A stretch of 64,000 nucleotides of DNA from Laribacter hongkongensis DSM 14985 (GCF_000423285.1 NZ_AUHR01000003.1:1-64000), one strand, 5' to 3'; positions 32,754 to 41,755 are shown, counted from the first letter of the stretch. A program made the numbers and translations. The notes: generated by a model not told the origin, from the sequence alone.

Positions 32754-33661
32754 AGCGCCTCCAGGTATGCGTGCTGGATGCCGGTGTCGAGCTGGTGCAG
32801 CTCGTCCAGAAATCCGGCCAGATAGTGTGGCAGTCCTTCTGCCAGTACGTCGTCGATGTCCCCCCACGTCAGCATGGCCTCCAGCTCGGCCACCCGCCGC
32901 CGGACCTGGGGCACCTGCCGTCCGCCTGCCGGCAGCAAGACGGAGATTTCGTCGAGACAGCTTTTGAGGCTGCGGGGCAGGTCGGGTCGCAGGACCAGCA
33001 GTTCAGCCGCCCGCCGCAGGGTCAGGCTGTCGCGGTAGCAGCTCTGGTATGCCTCGATGGCGCTGACCGAGCGCAGCAGCGCCAGCAGCGGGTAATAGGC
33101 GTCGGCACCCCGCTCGCGGACGGCGGCATGGGCGCACAGCAGGCGGGCGGTGTTGTCGGCCCGCTCGACGAATGTACCGAGCCGCAGGAAATTGAACGCG
33201 TCGTTGCGCAGGCTGGTGCCGAACACGATGCCGCGAAAGAGGTGCGAGCGGTCCTTGACCCAGTCGGAGAATGCTCCGGGATCAATGTCCGGTGCGGCCA
33301 GCCGCGCCCTCAGTTCCAGCCAGGTGGTGTTGAGGGTTTCCCAGGTATCGGCGGTGATGCTGCCCCGCACCGCATGGGCATTTTCGCGCGCCCGCTTCAG
33401 GCAGCAGGCGATCGAGGCCGGTTCGTCCAGCGAAAAGCCCAGGGTCTGCCACAGGCCGGCAGGGGTGATGTCGCGGTGAACGGCCAGAAAGGCTGCCCGT
33501 GTGCCGGTCAGGGCCAGCGGGATGGCGATGTCCTCCTTGAGGTCGCGTCCCTGCGGCAGCAGGGCCAGTTCGCGGCTGACGTCCAGTGCCCGCGCCAGGT
33601 TTTCGGCCCGCTCCAGATAGCGGCTCATCCAGTAGAGATGCGATGCGGTACGCGACAGCAT
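32750..33661 (-). CDS. Alpha-E domain protein of the Anbu operon
   Basis: A 303-residue all-helical protein beginning MLSRTASHLYWMSRYLERAENLARALDV, the hallmark of the alpha-E family (COG2307), with several repeats of long amphipathic helices and the RADNTARLLCAHAA segment. No catalytic motif is known for the family, and it always accompanies a circularly permuted ATP-grasp and a transglutaminase. Start at 33661, two bases after the ATP-grasp stop, so the genes are tightly coupled; the end overlaps the transglutaminase start. Possibly a carrier or scaffold, but this is inference from neighbourhood. Confidence 0.9.
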   Translation of the reverse strand: MLSRTASHLYWMSRYLERAENLARALDVSRELALLPQGRDLKEDIAIPLALTGTRAAFLAVHRDITPAGLWQTLGFSLDEPASIACCLKRARENAHAVRGSITADTWETLNTTWLELRARLAAPDIDPGAFSDWVKDRSHLFRGIVFGTSLRNDAFNFLRLGTFVERADNTARLLCAHAAVRERGADAYYPLLALLRSVSAIEAYQSCYRDSLTLRRAAELLVLRPDLPRSLKSCLDEISVLLPAGGRQVPQVRRRVAELEAMLTWGDIDDVLAEGLPHYLAGFLDELHQLDTGIQHAYLEAL

Positions 33662-33663
33662 GA

Positions 33664-35091
33664 TTACTCCTCCAGAACCCAGGTGTCCTTGGTGCCGCCG
33701 CCTTGCGACGAGTTCACCACCAGCGATCCCTCTGCCAGCGCCACGCGGGTCAGGCCGCCGGCCACCATGCGCGTCTGGCGGCCGGACAGCACGAACGGGC
33801 GCAGGTCGATATGACGCGGGGCGATGCCGGCCTCGACAAAGGTAGGGCAGGACGACAGGCACAGCGTCGGCTGGGCGATGTAGTTGTCCGGCCGGGCCAG
33901 GATGCGGGCGCGGAAGTTTTCCAGCTCGGCTCCGCTGGCCGCCGGCCCGACCAGCATGCCGTAACCGCCGGCACCGTGGACTTCCTTGACCACCAGCTCG
34001 GGCAAGTGCGCCAGCACATGGGCCAGGTCTTCATCGCGGCGCAGCTGCCAGGTCGGTACGTTGTCCAGCAGCGGTTCTTCGCCGAGGTAAAAGCGGATCA
34101 TGTCGGGCACGAAGGGATACACCGACTTGTCGTCGGCCACGCCGGTGCCGATGGCGTTGGACAGCACCACGTTGCCCTTGCGGTAGACCGACAGCAGGCC
34201 CGGCACGCCGAGAAGCGAGTCGCTGCGAAAGGCCAGCGGGTCGAGAAAGGCGTCGTCCACCCGGCGGTAGATCACGTCCACCCGCTGCGGCCCGGCGGTG
34301 GTGCGCATCCAGACATGCTCGTTCTTGACGAAAAGATCGGGGCCTTCGACCAGCTCCACGCCCATCTGGCGGGCCAGGAAGGCGTGCTCGAAATAGGCCG
34401 AGTTGTGCGGGCCGGGAGTCAGGACCACGATGGCGGGTTGTTCGACCTCGGTGGATTCGCGCAGGGTTTGCAGCAGCAGGTCGGGGTAGTGCTCGACCGG
34501 CGCGACCGGTTGCCGGGCAAACAGCTCCGGAAACAGCCGCATCATGATCTTGCGGTTTTCCAGCATGTACGACACCCCGGACGGCACGCGCAGGTTGTCC
34601 TCCAGCACGTAAAAACGCCCGTCGGCATGGCGGATGATGTCGATGCCGGCAATGTGGGCGTATGTCCGGTTGGGCAGGCCCACGCCCTGCATGGCCATCT
34701 GGAACTGGGTGTTGGTCAGCAGCAGCCCGGCCGGAATGATGCCGGCAGCAATGATGGCCTGCTCGTGGTAGAGGTCGTGCAGGAAGGCATTGAGGGCGGC
34801 CACGCGCTGCGTCAGCCCGCGTTCCAGCAGGCGCCAGTCTGCTGCGGGCAGGATGCGCGGAACGGCGTCGAACGGAATCAGCCGCTCGGCGCCGGCTTCG
34901 TCACCGTATACGGCGAAGGTGATGCCTCCGCGGAAGAACAGCCCGTCTGCTTCACGGCGACGCGCGGCCAGCCAGTCGTCGTCACGGCCGGCCAGCCAGG
35001 CCAGATAGGGCCGGTAGTGCTCACGGGCTTGTCCGTCTGCCAGCAGCATTTCGTCGAAATGCCCGGCTGGCGGCGAATGCAGGTTCGGCAT
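33664..35091 (-). CDS. Circularly permuted ATP-grasp type 2 protein of the Anbu operon
   Basis: A 475-residue member of COG2308 (circularly permuted ATP-grasp, often annotated DUF404/407). Visible conserved pieces are FFRGGITFAVYGDEAGAERLIPFD, GVGLPNRTYAHIAGIDIIRHADG, FYVLEDNLRVPSGVSYMLENR, NAIGTGVADDKSVYPFVPDMI and ELVVKEVHGAGGYGMLVGP. Members are predicted to be ATP-dependent carboxylate-amine ligases that make short peptide bonds or tags. First gene of the four-gene Anbu operon. ATG at 35089-35091; the 5' region up to 35617 contains no other gene. Confidence 0.9.
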   Translation of the reverse strand: MPNLHSPPAGHFDEMLLADGQAREHYRPYLAWLAGRDDDWLAARRREADGLFFRGGITFAVYGDEAGAERLIPFDAVPRILPAADWRLLERGLTQRVAALNAFLHDLYHEQAIIAAGIIPAGLLLTNTQFQMAMQGVGLPNRTYAHIAGIDIIRHADGRFYVLEDNLRVPSGVSYMLENRKIMMRLFPELFARQPVAPVEHYPDLLLQTLRESTEVEQPAIVVLTPGPHNSAYFEHAFLARQMGVELVEGPDLFVKNEHVWMRTTAGPQRVDVIYRRVDDAFLDPLAFRSDSLLGVPGLLSVYRKGNVVLSNAIGTGVADDKSVYPFVPDMIRFYLGEEPLLDNVPTWQLRRDEDLAHVLAHLPELVVKEVHGAGGYGMLVGPAASGAELENFRARILARPDNYIAQPTLCLSSCPTFVEAGIAPRHIDLRPFVLSGRQTRMVAGGLTRVALAEGSLVVNSSQGGGTKDTWVLEE

Positions 35092-35617
35092 GATGCACGG
35101 CTCCGTCAGGGATCATGCCGGATGCTGTTGCAAGCACCATGCCAGCCTTGCGGACCGGCACGCGGGGTATCCAGGAGCGGTTGCAGCCAGGGCAAGGCAA
35201 CGATGCGCACCATGATGGTGCCCAGGCCGGCGGAGGGCATGCCGGCGGGCAACAGGCCGGGGCAGGTGCCTGGCACGGGCCTTTACCGTGTTGCGCCACG
35301 CGGTGTTTTGGGGCAGGCCAGCCGGAAGTGTTCATGCTGCTCCTGGGCATGTTTCCACGACCCGAAGGAGATACCGCGCGGCACAATGGAACCGGCAGGG
35401 CGTGATGGCGAGTACAGAAGCCGTCTGGCCGTGCAAGGCGGAGCCGGTAGCCGGCAGGGATGGCCGTTGCTGCCGTTACGCCGGACTGATATGGCGGGCA
35501 AGGCTGGCCCGACCGGACTGGCCATCATCGGGAATGCAGGTCCTGCTGCCAGCCGGGGCAGCGGGCCGGGTGAAGGTTTGTAGCGGAGCGGGCCGGTGGT
35601 GATTCAGGCAGTTACGG
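35092..35617. other. Promoter-containing gap upstream of the Anbu operon
   Basis: About 525 bp between the Anbu operon and the terminator of the next minus gene. Several frames are open by chance in the GC-rich sequence, but none has a Shine-Dalgarno or recognisable product. It should hold the Anbu operon promoter; I could not pick a convincing one. Confidence 0.4.
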
Positions 35618-35657
35618 AAAAAGCCCGACCGGCCCCCGCTCGCTGACCGGTCCGGGC
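35618..35657 (-). terminator. Intrinsic terminator of the glycine-zipper gene
   Basis: Stem GCCCGACCGG / CCGGTCCGGGC (one bulged base), U tract of five on the minus strand, 40 nt past the stop. Confidence 0.75.
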
Positions 35658-35697
35658 AGGCCCGATGCTGCGGTCCGGTGTACTGCCGGCGGCAGGA

Positions 35698-36009
35698 TCA
35701 GTCGTCCCAGTCATGGTAGCGGCGATACCGGTGATGGCGTTTGCGGTACTGTTTTTCGTGGTAGTAATGGCGCGGAGCCGGCCGGTAGTGGCGCTCGCGC
35801 GGTACAGCGATGGCAGCCCCGGCGGCACCGCCGAGCGCGCCACCGATGACGGCTCCGTCACGACCGCCAAACTGGTGGCCGAGGGCAGCGCCGACACCGC
35901 CGCCAATGGCGCCTCCCAGGAGGGCGTCCCCCTGTCCGCTGGCAAAGGCCGCCGGCAGGGCCAACAGTCCGGCCAGGCCCAGAACGGAAAATGTGTGCAG
36001 GATTTTCAT
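35698..36009 (-). CDS. Exported glycine-zipper protein with His/Arg/Tyr-rich tail
   Basis: A 103-residue secreted or envelope protein. Signal peptide MKILHTFSVLGLAGLLALPA ending AFA-S, then a glycine-zipper stretch with DALLGGAIGGGVGAALG and GAVIGGALGGAAGAAIAV (about residues 25-65), then a strongly basic and aromatic tail of H, R, Y and K (PRHYYHEKQYRKRHHRYRRYHD) ending in acidic DWDD. Such 'YMGG/Gly-zipper 2TM' small proteins occur widely in proteobacteria; role unknown, perhaps outer-membrane insertion. Start at 36009 chosen for the signal peptide. Confidence 0.75.
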   Translation of the reverse strand: MKILHTFSVLGLAGLLALPAAFASGQGDALLGGAIGGGVGAALGHQFGGRDGAVIGGALGGAAGAAIAVPRERHYRPAPRHYYHEKQYRKRHHRYRRYHDWDD

Positions 36010-36239
36010 GGTCAGACACGTCAGCTGGAATGACTGCCAGTATGCGGCAAGCCTGGCTGCGCGCGTGTAAGCGCATGTCGCAAAATGTAGAGAACCCGGG
36101 TGATGCATGCCGCCGGTTGTCCGGCCGGAGGAGCGGGTTGCCCCGAAACTGCAACGGGGTTGATACTATCGATAAAAAATGCGTGGCATGTCGCCCCGTC
36201 ACCTTGCGAATGTGCAGTCTTTACCCAGGGAGTGAAACC

Positions 36240-36443
36240 ATGTCGACCGAATTGCTGGACCAGCTGGAAACCCGGATTGGCGCCCTGACCGACCAGGTCA
36301 TGCTGATGAAAATGGAGATCGACGAACTCAAGGCCCAGCACACCATGCTGAACGAGGAAAACCAGAAGCTGCGTGATGAACGCAAGCAATGGTCCGAGCG
36401 TTTGCAATCCCTCCTGGGCAAGCTCGAACAGATCGAAGCCTGA
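36240..36443 (+). CDS. Small coiled-coil protein, ZapB-like
   Basis: A 67-residue, almost wholly coiled-coil protein: MSTELLDQLETRIGALTDQV, then KMEIDELKAQHTMLNEENQ and the C-terminal QSLLGKLEQIEA, with a clear heptad pattern of Leu/Ile/Met. Size and composition fit ZapB-type cell division proteins (FtsZ-ring associated through ZapA) and the short ZapB-like proteins that precede zapA in betaproteobacteria, but no zapA is next to it here. ATG at 36240 with GGGAG 8 nt upstream. Identity as ZapB is only tentative since short coiled coils look alike. Confidence 0.65.
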   Translation: MSTELLDQLETRIGALTDQVMLMKMEIDELKAQHTMLNEENQKLRDERKQWSERLQSLLGKLEQIEA

Positions 36444-36461
36444 GCGCCTGACGCAGTCCGG

Positions 36462-36496
36462 CCCCCGCCGCGCCTGTCCGGTGCCGCGGGGGTTTT
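36462..36496 (+). terminator. Intrinsic terminator of zapB-like gene
   Basis: CCCCCGC / GCGGGGG stem with a 17-nt loop, then TTTT. Confidence 0.75.
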
Positions 36497-36598
36497 GTCG
36501 TCAAAAAGGTCAGCCGGCTTGCAGGAATGGCCGAGTCGGACGACGATTGGCTCCTTGTTTGTTGCCAGCCCGGGCTGGCAGGTGTCAGGAGCCGATTC

Positions 36599-37750
36599 AT
36601 GAAATTCAGTTTTGCCAACCCGTCCCGTATCGTTTTTGGCCAGGGGCAGATTGCTGCCCTGGCCGGTCTGGTGCCCGCCGGCGCCCGAGTCCTCCTGATG
36701 TACGGAGGCGGTTCCATCAAGCGCAACGGCGTCTGGGAGCAGGTGCGCACTGCCCTGGGCGAGCGTGTTGTGGTGGAGTTTGCCGGGGTGGAAGTCAATC
36801 CCGATGTCTCGACGCTGGACCGCGCAGTGGCCCTGGCCAAGGCCGAAGGTCTGGACTATGTGCTGGCCGTCGGTGGCGGTTCGGTGATTGACGGTGCCAA
36901 ATACGTGGCCGCTGCCGCCTGCTACGACGGCGAAGGCTGGGACATCCTGACGCACCGCCACGTACCGCAGGCCGCGCTGCCGCTGGGCGTGGTGCTGACC
37001 CTGGCCGCCACCGGGTCGGAATCCAATGTCAATTCGGTCGTCAGCCGGCGCGCCACGGGCGAGAAACTGGCATTTGCCAGCGAGCATGTCTATCCGCACT
37101 TTGCCGTGCTTGACCCTTCGGTGCTGGCCAGTCTGCCGGACCGCCAGCTGGTCAACGGACTGGCCGATGCCTTTGTGCATGTCTGCGAGCAGTATCTGAC
37201 CCGGCCCGGCCAGACCCCGGTACAGACCGGCTACGCCGAAGTGCTGCTGAATACGCTGCACGACCTGGCTCAGCGCTTTGACATGCGCCGCGAGCCTGAA
37301 TGGCTGGAGTCGCTGATGTGGAGTGCCAACCAGGCGCTGAACGGGTTGATTGGCCAGGGCGTGGTCCAGGACTGGGCCACGCACCGGATCGGGCACGAAT
37401 TCACCGCCCGCTACGGCCTTGACCACGCACGCACTCTTACCCTGGTGCAACCGGCCCTGCTGCGCGAAACCCTGCCGGAAAAGCAGGCGCGGCTGGAGCG
37501 GATGGGCGCCCGGGTGTTTGGCCTGACCGGTGAAGGCGAACAGCTGGCGCGCGGCACCATCGTGGCGCTGGAGGCGTTTTACCGTGCGCTGGGCCTGCCG
37601 GTGTGCCTGCGTGATACCGACATTGAAGATGTTGATTGCGCCAGCCACATTCTTGAGGCACTGAAACAGCACAATATGCTGCCATTGGGTGAATCCGGCT
37701 GTATTGATGCCGAACGCGCTGCCAGGATTCTGGCCGACGCCTGCCGCTGA
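36599..37750 (+). CDS. yqhD: NADPH-dependent aldehyde reductase / iron-containing alcohol dehydrogenase (YqhD-like)
   Basis: A 383-residue group III alcohol dehydrogenase. It matches E. coli YqhD (387 residues, by memory) throughout: NPSRIVFGQGQIAAL, the GGGS motif that binds NADP (LLMYGGGSIKRNGVW, AVGGGSVIDGAKYVAAAA), ATGSESN, the metal ligands in DAFVHVCEQYLT and GHEFTARYGLDHARTL and LNGLIGQGVVQDWATH. YqhD reduces short aliphatic aldehydes including lipid-peroxidation products such as acrolein and butanal. Start 36599 (MKFSFANP), with AGGAG 8 nt upstream. It lies between two terminators, so it is monocistronic, with a leader of only about 100 nt. Confidence 0.9.
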   Translation: MKFSFANPSRIVFGQGQIAALAGLVPAGARVLLMYGGGSIKRNGVWEQVRTALGERVVVEFAGVEVNPDVSTLDRAVALAKAEGLDYVLAVGGGSVIDGAKYVAAAACYDGEGWDILTHRHVPQAALPLGVVLTLAATGSESNVNSVVSRRATGEKLAFASEHVYPHFAVLDPSVLASLPDRQLVNGLADAFVHVCEQYLTRPGQTPVQTGYAEVLLNTLHDLAQRFDMRREPEWLESLMWSANQALNGLIGQGVVQDWATHRIGHEFTARYGLDHARTLTLVQPALLRETLPEKQARLERMGARVFGLTGEGEQLARGTIVALEAFYRALGLPVCLRDTDIEDVDCASHILEALKQHNMLPLGESGCIDAERAARILADACR

Positions 37751-37769
37751 TCAGCTGCAAACCATTCGT

Positions 37770-37803
37770 CAGCCCCTGTGGTTCAGTCCGCAGGGGCTGT
37801 TTT
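37770..37803 (+). terminator. Intrinsic terminator of yqhD
   Basis: Stem CAGCCCCTG / CAGGGGCTG with a 12-nt loop, then TTTT. Confidence 0.8.
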
Positions 37804-38295
37804 CTCATGTGCCAGGACCCTCCTGTTAAAAACTTCACAATCCTGGCGTGTCTGGCCGGAAAAAACAGCGTTTTCAGGGAACGGTCCGGAAAAATCGCCA
37901 AAAAGCTGCCGAAATATGCCGATGTCAGGCAGATTGTGGCGCGCAGATATTTATCCTGCTGTTTTGTCAGGATAAAAACAGGGATTTATGGCTGCAATAC
38001 CGAATATTTATTCTTAAAACCGATAATGACTTTGTATATAGTCTACGGAACTTCTCCGGGTCAGTGATTCATTCCGCAAAACGGAAGGCTTCCCGGAGGC
38101 GATCGGAGTTGGAACCGGAACCCAGAACGACCGCGCGTCACAAACGCGGCGGTCGCGGCAAGTTTCCGCTCACCCACAGTCGGGAGAGTTCCGTGCATGC
38201 AGGCCATGCGCTCAGCTCCACTTTCGCCGCACGGCCGCCAGCCTGAAGCTGGCTGTGGCCGTGCTCTGCCAATCCGATTGATTCAGACTGTTTAC
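37804..38295 (+). other. Long leader/intergenic region upstream of NSS transporter gene
   Basis: About 490 bp, AT-richer in its first half (37960-38060), then GC-rich with several possible stems (for example ACCGC...GCGGT around 38130-38160). A good -10-like TATAGT occurs at 38037-38042. No gene is convincing. A GGGAGAG word (38182-38188) recalls the 5' arm of a glycine riboswitch, but the matching conserved core and 3' arm are missing. Confidence 0.45.
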
Positions 38296-39618
38296 ATGGC
38301 TCGTTCACAATGGGGCTCTCGCCTCGGTTTCATTCTTGCTGCTGCCGGCTCGGCCATCGGCCTTGGCGCCATCTGGAAATTTCCCTACGTCGCTGCCCAG
38401 AACGGTGGCGGTGCCTTCCTGCTGATTTTCCTTGCGTTCGTGTTCACGCTCGGGGTGACGCTGATGATGGCCGAGATGGCCATGGGCCGTGCTGCGCATG
38501 ACAGCGCCGTCGGCACTTTCCGCAAGCTCGGCGGCAAGCCGTGGTCGGTGGTCGGCTATATCTGTGTGCTGGTCGGCTTCCTGATCCTGTCGTTCTACAG
38601 CGTGGTCGGTGGCTGGACCATCGCCTATCTGGTCAAGTCGATCGGCGGCACTGCGCTGTCGAGCGACCCGAAGGCGCTGGGCGAGGCATTCGGCCGGTTC
38701 ATCGCCAACCCGACCGAACCCTTGTGGTATCACGCCGGCTTCATGGCGCTGACCGTCGGCGTGGTGCTGGGCGGTGTGCAGCACGGCATTGAAAAACTGT
38801 CCAAGTTCCTGATGCCGGCGCTGTTCATCCTCATGCTGGGCCTGATCGTGCGCGGCCTGACCCTGCCGGGCGCGATGGAAGGGGTGGCGTATTTCCTGAC
38901 GCCGGATTTCTCGCGGGTGACGGCTTCGACCGTGATCGATGCACTGGGCCTAGCTTTCTTCTCGCTGTCCCTCGGCATGGGCGCCATGATCACCTACGGT
39001 TCGTACGTGCAGTCGAGCACGTCGATTCCAGGCTCAGCCATGTGGGTGGTGACGCTGACGACGCTGGTGTGCTTCCTCGCGGGCCTGATGGTCTTGCCGG
39101 CAGTGTTTGCCTTCGGTTTTGACCCGTCCGCCGGCCCGGGGCTGACCTTCATCACCATGCCTGCCGTGTTCTCGCACATGGTCGGCGGCCAGTTCTTTGC
39201 CATTGCCTTTTTCACCCTGCTGCTGGTGGCTGCGCTGACCTCGTCGGTGTCGCTGATGGAGGTGGTGACGAGCTTCATGATCGATGAATTCGGCATGAAG
39301 CGGGTGCCGGCTGCCATCGTGATGGCGCTGCTGATGTTTGCCCTCGGTGTGCCGGCCTCGCTGTCGCTGGGCATCTGGGCGGATTACACCGTGTTCGGCA
39401 AAGGCGTGTTCGACCTGCTGGACTATGCAACGTCCAATCTGCTGATGCCGCTGGGGGGCGTGTTTACCGCCATCCTGGCCGGCTGGAAGGTGTGGGACGT
39501 GGTCTCGGCCCAGCTGATCGCCAACAGCCGTTTTGCCCCGCTGCTGCCGGCCATGAAGATTACCTGCCGCTACTTCGCACCGGTCCTGATCGGCTGGGTG
39601 CTGGTCAAGAACCTCTGA
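38296..39618 (+). CDS. Sodium-dependent neurotransmitter-symporter (NSS/SNF) family transporter
   Basis: A 440-residue inner-membrane secondary transporter with 11-12 helices. The first conserved block SRLGFILAAAGSAIGLGAIWKFPYVAAQNGGGAFLL (seen in pieces) is the NSS sodium/substrate site, and GLAFFSLSLGMGAMITYGSY the sodium-binding helix 6. Length fits bacterial 11-12 helix NSS proteins (Tyt1, MhsT, LeuT-like). Substrate is probably an amino acid imported with Na+. Start at 38296 (MARSQWGSRLG), weak ribosome site; 33 upstream codons are open but unlike the family. Long leader and strong terminator after it; monocistronic. Confidence 0.9.
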   Translation: MARSQWGSRLGFILAAAGSAIGLGAIWKFPYVAAQNGGGAFLLIFLAFVFTLGVTLMMAEMAMGRAAHDSAVGTFRKLGGKPWSVVGYICVLVGFLILSFYSVVGGWTIAYLVKSIGGTALSSDPKALGEAFGRFIANPTEPLWYHAGFMALTVGVVLGGVQHGIEKLSKFLMPALFILMLGLIVRGLTLPGAMEGVAYFLTPDFSRVTASTVIDALGLAFFSLSLGMGAMITYGSYVQSSTSIPGSAMWVVTLTTLVCFLAGLMVLPAVFAFGFDPSAGPGLTFITMPAVFSHMVGGQFFAIAFFTLLLVAALTSSVSLMEVVTSFMIDEFGMKRVPAAIVMALLMFALGVPASLSLGIWADYTVFGKGVFDLLDYATSNLLMPLGGVFTAILAGWKVWDVVSAQLIANSRFAPLLPAMKITCRYFAPVLIGWVLVKNL

Positions 39619-39644
39619 CCCGGTCCGCAGCAATGCAGTTTCCG

Positions 39645-39675
39645 ACGCCCCGGCCTTGCCGGGGCGTTGTTTTTT
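39645..39675 (+). terminator. Intrinsic terminator of NSS transporter gene
   Basis: Perfect 9-bp stem ACGCCCCGG / CCGGGGCGT, 5-nt loop, then TGTTTTTT. It ends right at the stop of the facing MscS gene. Confidence 0.9.
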
Positions 39676-41267
39676 CAGGCTGGCCGGTCCTGGGGCGGAC
39701 GGGCCGGTGCGGCATACCAGTTGGCTGGCGGCACGACCTGCAATTCGGCCGGATCGCCCTCGTAGTGGGGCGAAGTGATCTGCACGCCGTATTCGTTGAA
39801 GACATCGAGAATATGGCTGTTGAGCTCGTCGAGGATCCGGGCGCGCTGGGCCGGTTCGTCCAGCGAGACGCGCAGGCTGTATTCAACGTAGAAATCGCTG
39901 AGGGCAGTCTGGAACACGAAGGGCGCCGGCTCCTGCCGCACGCCGCGGGTGCGGTGCGCAGCCTCCAGCAGCATGGCTTCCACCTGGCGCCAGGGGGTGG
40001 CGTAACCGATGGTGAGCTGGACGCTGCTGATGACGCCGCCGCCCGCTGCCAGCCGCGAGTAGTTCTTGACACTCTGGCTGACCAGCACCGAATTGGGGAT
40101 GCTGATTTCTTCGCGCATGTTGGTGTGGATGCGGGTGGCAAAGAGGCCGATGGCCTGCACCGTGCCTTCCTCGCCGGCCACGCTGACGTATTCGCCGACC
40201 TTGAGCGAGCGCGAATAGATCAGGATCAACCCGCTGGCAAACTGGCTGACCACGCCGGATGCACCCAGCGACACCATCAGGCCCAGTACGACCGACAGAC
40301 CCTTGAAAGCCTCGGTGTTGGACCCCGGCAGATACGGGTAAATCATGGCCAGGGCGAACAGCCAGAGCAGCACGGTCAGCAGCTTGCGGGTGGTGCCGGC
40401 CGTGTCCTGGTCGAAAAACGGCAGCTCCAGCTCGCCTTTTTCCACCCGGGACAGCACGTAGCCCAGCAGGCGGACCGTGATGCGGGTCAGGACCAGTATG
40501 GCGATGACCACGCCGAGGCCGGGCAGGGCTTCGACCAGTGCATCGCCAAACCGGAACAGCAGGTCCAGCAGGTACTGGTTCAGCGCCTCGCCCCAGGCGC
40601 GGGTCAGCGGGAACACCGACAGCAGCAGGCTGAGGCTGGTGTAGAGCAGTGCCAGCACCCACAGGGCATGGACCAGATGGGTAAAGCGGTAGGCCGAACG
40701 CAGCCAGAGTGGCCCGGCCAGCCAGCTCACTTCGCGTGGCCAGTGGTTGTCGATCCAGTGCACGCACCAGCGACGGATGCGGATGCCGAAATTGATCAGC
40801 AGGGCGGTGATCAGGATGATCAGTGCCGCTTTCAGCAGTGCCAGTGCCAGCTGGCCGGGACCGGCCAGCTCGTTTCGTTCGCGGATGATCAGGTTGAGGG
40901 TGTCGACTGCATGTTGTGCCACCTGCTCCTGGGTTTCTGCCGTCAGCGGGTTGGCATCACCAGGCTGGACGGTGAAGAGGTAGCGGCCGTCCATCTCGAT
41001 GTAGTAATTCTGGCCGGCCCGCTGCATGGTGACCGGGCGGGTTGCACCGGCAGACAGCATGTTGCGGATGCGCTCGGTGGCAATGGAGGCCCGGTCGGCG
41101 GGCGGATAGCCGAGCAGCGGCACCCGGAAAGTCATCACGTCGCGCTGGTCGATCGTCAGGACAGCGCTGGCAGGTACGGCAGCCGGCACTGGCGGAGGTG
41201 TCTGCGCCCACGCCGGAGCAACCGTCCACCACAGACAAAACCACAGGATGCGCACGACAGACCACAT
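39675..41267 (-). CDS. Mechanosensitive ion channel (MscS family, YbdG/MscM-like architecture)
   Basis: A 530-residue membrane protein. A signal peptide (LWFCLWWTVAPAWAQ) is followed by a periplasmic domain (about residues 20-130), extra transmembrane helices, and the MscS core: pore helix FKGLSVVLGLMVSLGASGVVSQFASGLILIYSRSLKVGEYV, beta domain GEEGTVQAIGLFATRIHTNMREEISIPNS, and C-terminal cytoplasmic part. Relieves osmotic downshock by opening under membrane tension. The ATG at 41267 has GGAA upstream; one 18 nt further upstream is also in frame. It follows ridA on the other side of a terminator, so probably its own unit. Confidence 0.88.
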   Translation of the reverse strand: MWSVVRILWFCLWWTVAPAWAQTPPPVPAAVPASAVLTIDQRDVMTFRVPLLGYPPADRASIATERIRNMLSAGATRPVTMQRAGQNYYIEMDGRYLFTVQPGDANPLTAETQEQVAQHAVDTLNLIIRERNELAGPGQLALALLKAALIILITALLINFGIRIRRWCVHWIDNHWPREVSWLAGPLWLRSAYRFTHLVHALWVLALLYTSLSLLLSVFPLTRAWGEALNQYLLDLLFRFGDALVEALPGLGVVIAILVLTRITVRLLGYVLSRVEKGELELPFFDQDTAGTTRKLLTVLLWLFALAMIYPYLPGSNTEAFKGLSVVLGLMVSLGASGVVSQFASGLILIYSRSLKVGEYVSVAGEEGTVQAIGLFATRIHTNMREEISIPNSVLVSQSVKNYSRLAAGGGVISSVQLTIGYATPWRQVEAMLLEAAHRTRGVRQEPAPFVFQTALSDFYVEYSLRVSLDEPAQRARILDELNSHILDVFNEYGVQITSPHYEGDPAELQVVPPANWYAAPARPPQDRPA

Positions 41268-41324
41268 GACAGGATTCCAGACCATTCAGGATGTATTCAA
41301 TGTAGTGCCTGAATCGCCGGACCA

Positions 41325-41349
41325 GAAAAAACCCGCCGGAATGGCGGGT
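41325..41349 (-). terminator. Intrinsic terminator of rdgB-hemW-ridA operon
   Basis: Stem ACCCGCC / GGCGGGT, 5-nt loop, six T on the minus strand. Confidence 0.85.
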
Positions 41350-41376
41350 GGCGGGCAAGGTATCAATTGCGGGTTT

Positions 41377-41754
41377 TCAGAACACCAGCACGCCTTCGGC
41401 TTCCACCAGGGCGCCGCGCGGCAGCGAGGCCACGCCGACGGCTGCGCGGGCCGGGAACGGTTCGCTGACGTACTGGCTCATGATTTCGTTGACCCTGGCA
41501 AAGTGAGAGAGGTCCGTCAGGTAGACATTCAGCTTGACGAGGTCATTGAGCGATCCGCCGGCGGCTTCGCAGACTGCCGACAGGTTCTTGAACACCTGGT
41601 GGATCTGCGCTTCGATGCCGTCCACCAGCTGCATGGTGGCCGGATCAAGCGGGATCTGGCCCGACAGGTAGACGGTGTCGCCTGCGCGCACGGCTTGCGA
41701 ATAGGCACCGATGGCTGCCGGGGCCCGGTCGGTGTGGATGATGGTTTTGGCCAT
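41377..41754 (-). CDS. ridA: RidA-family 2-iminobutanoate/2-iminopropanoate deaminase
   Basis: A 125-residue trimeric enzyme of the YjgF/YER057c/UK114 family that hydrolyses reactive enamine/imine intermediates made by PLP enzymes. Signature pieces: [12 protein letters not shown] near the N-terminus, [11 protein letters not shown], and the C-terminal [21 protein letters not shown] carrying the conserved arginine that binds the substrate carboxylate. It fits RidA in size and motif. Start at 41754 (MAKTIIHTD) just 1 bp from the end of hemW on the same strand, so it belongs to the rdgB-hemW-ridA operon. Confidence 0.93.
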   Translation of the reverse strand: MAKTIIHTDRAPAAIGAYSQAVRAGDTVYLSGQIPLDPATMQLVDGIEAQIHQVFKNLSAVCEAAGGSLNDLVKLNVYLTDLSHFARVNEIMSQYVSEPFPARAAVGVASLPRGALVEAEGVLVF

Positions 41755-41755
41755 G

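Noticed and set aside
35102..35602. Open frames (for example 35288-35602 plus strand)
   Set aside because: No Shine-Dalgarno, no recognisable product, GC-bias artefact; the gap is upstream regulatory DNA of the Anbu operon.
38170..38295. Possible glycine riboswitch before the NSS transporter (GGGAGAG)
   Set aside because: Only the 5' arm word is present. The conserved core and the downstream CUCUCAGG-like strand followed by AAAAGGAC are missing, so this is chance.
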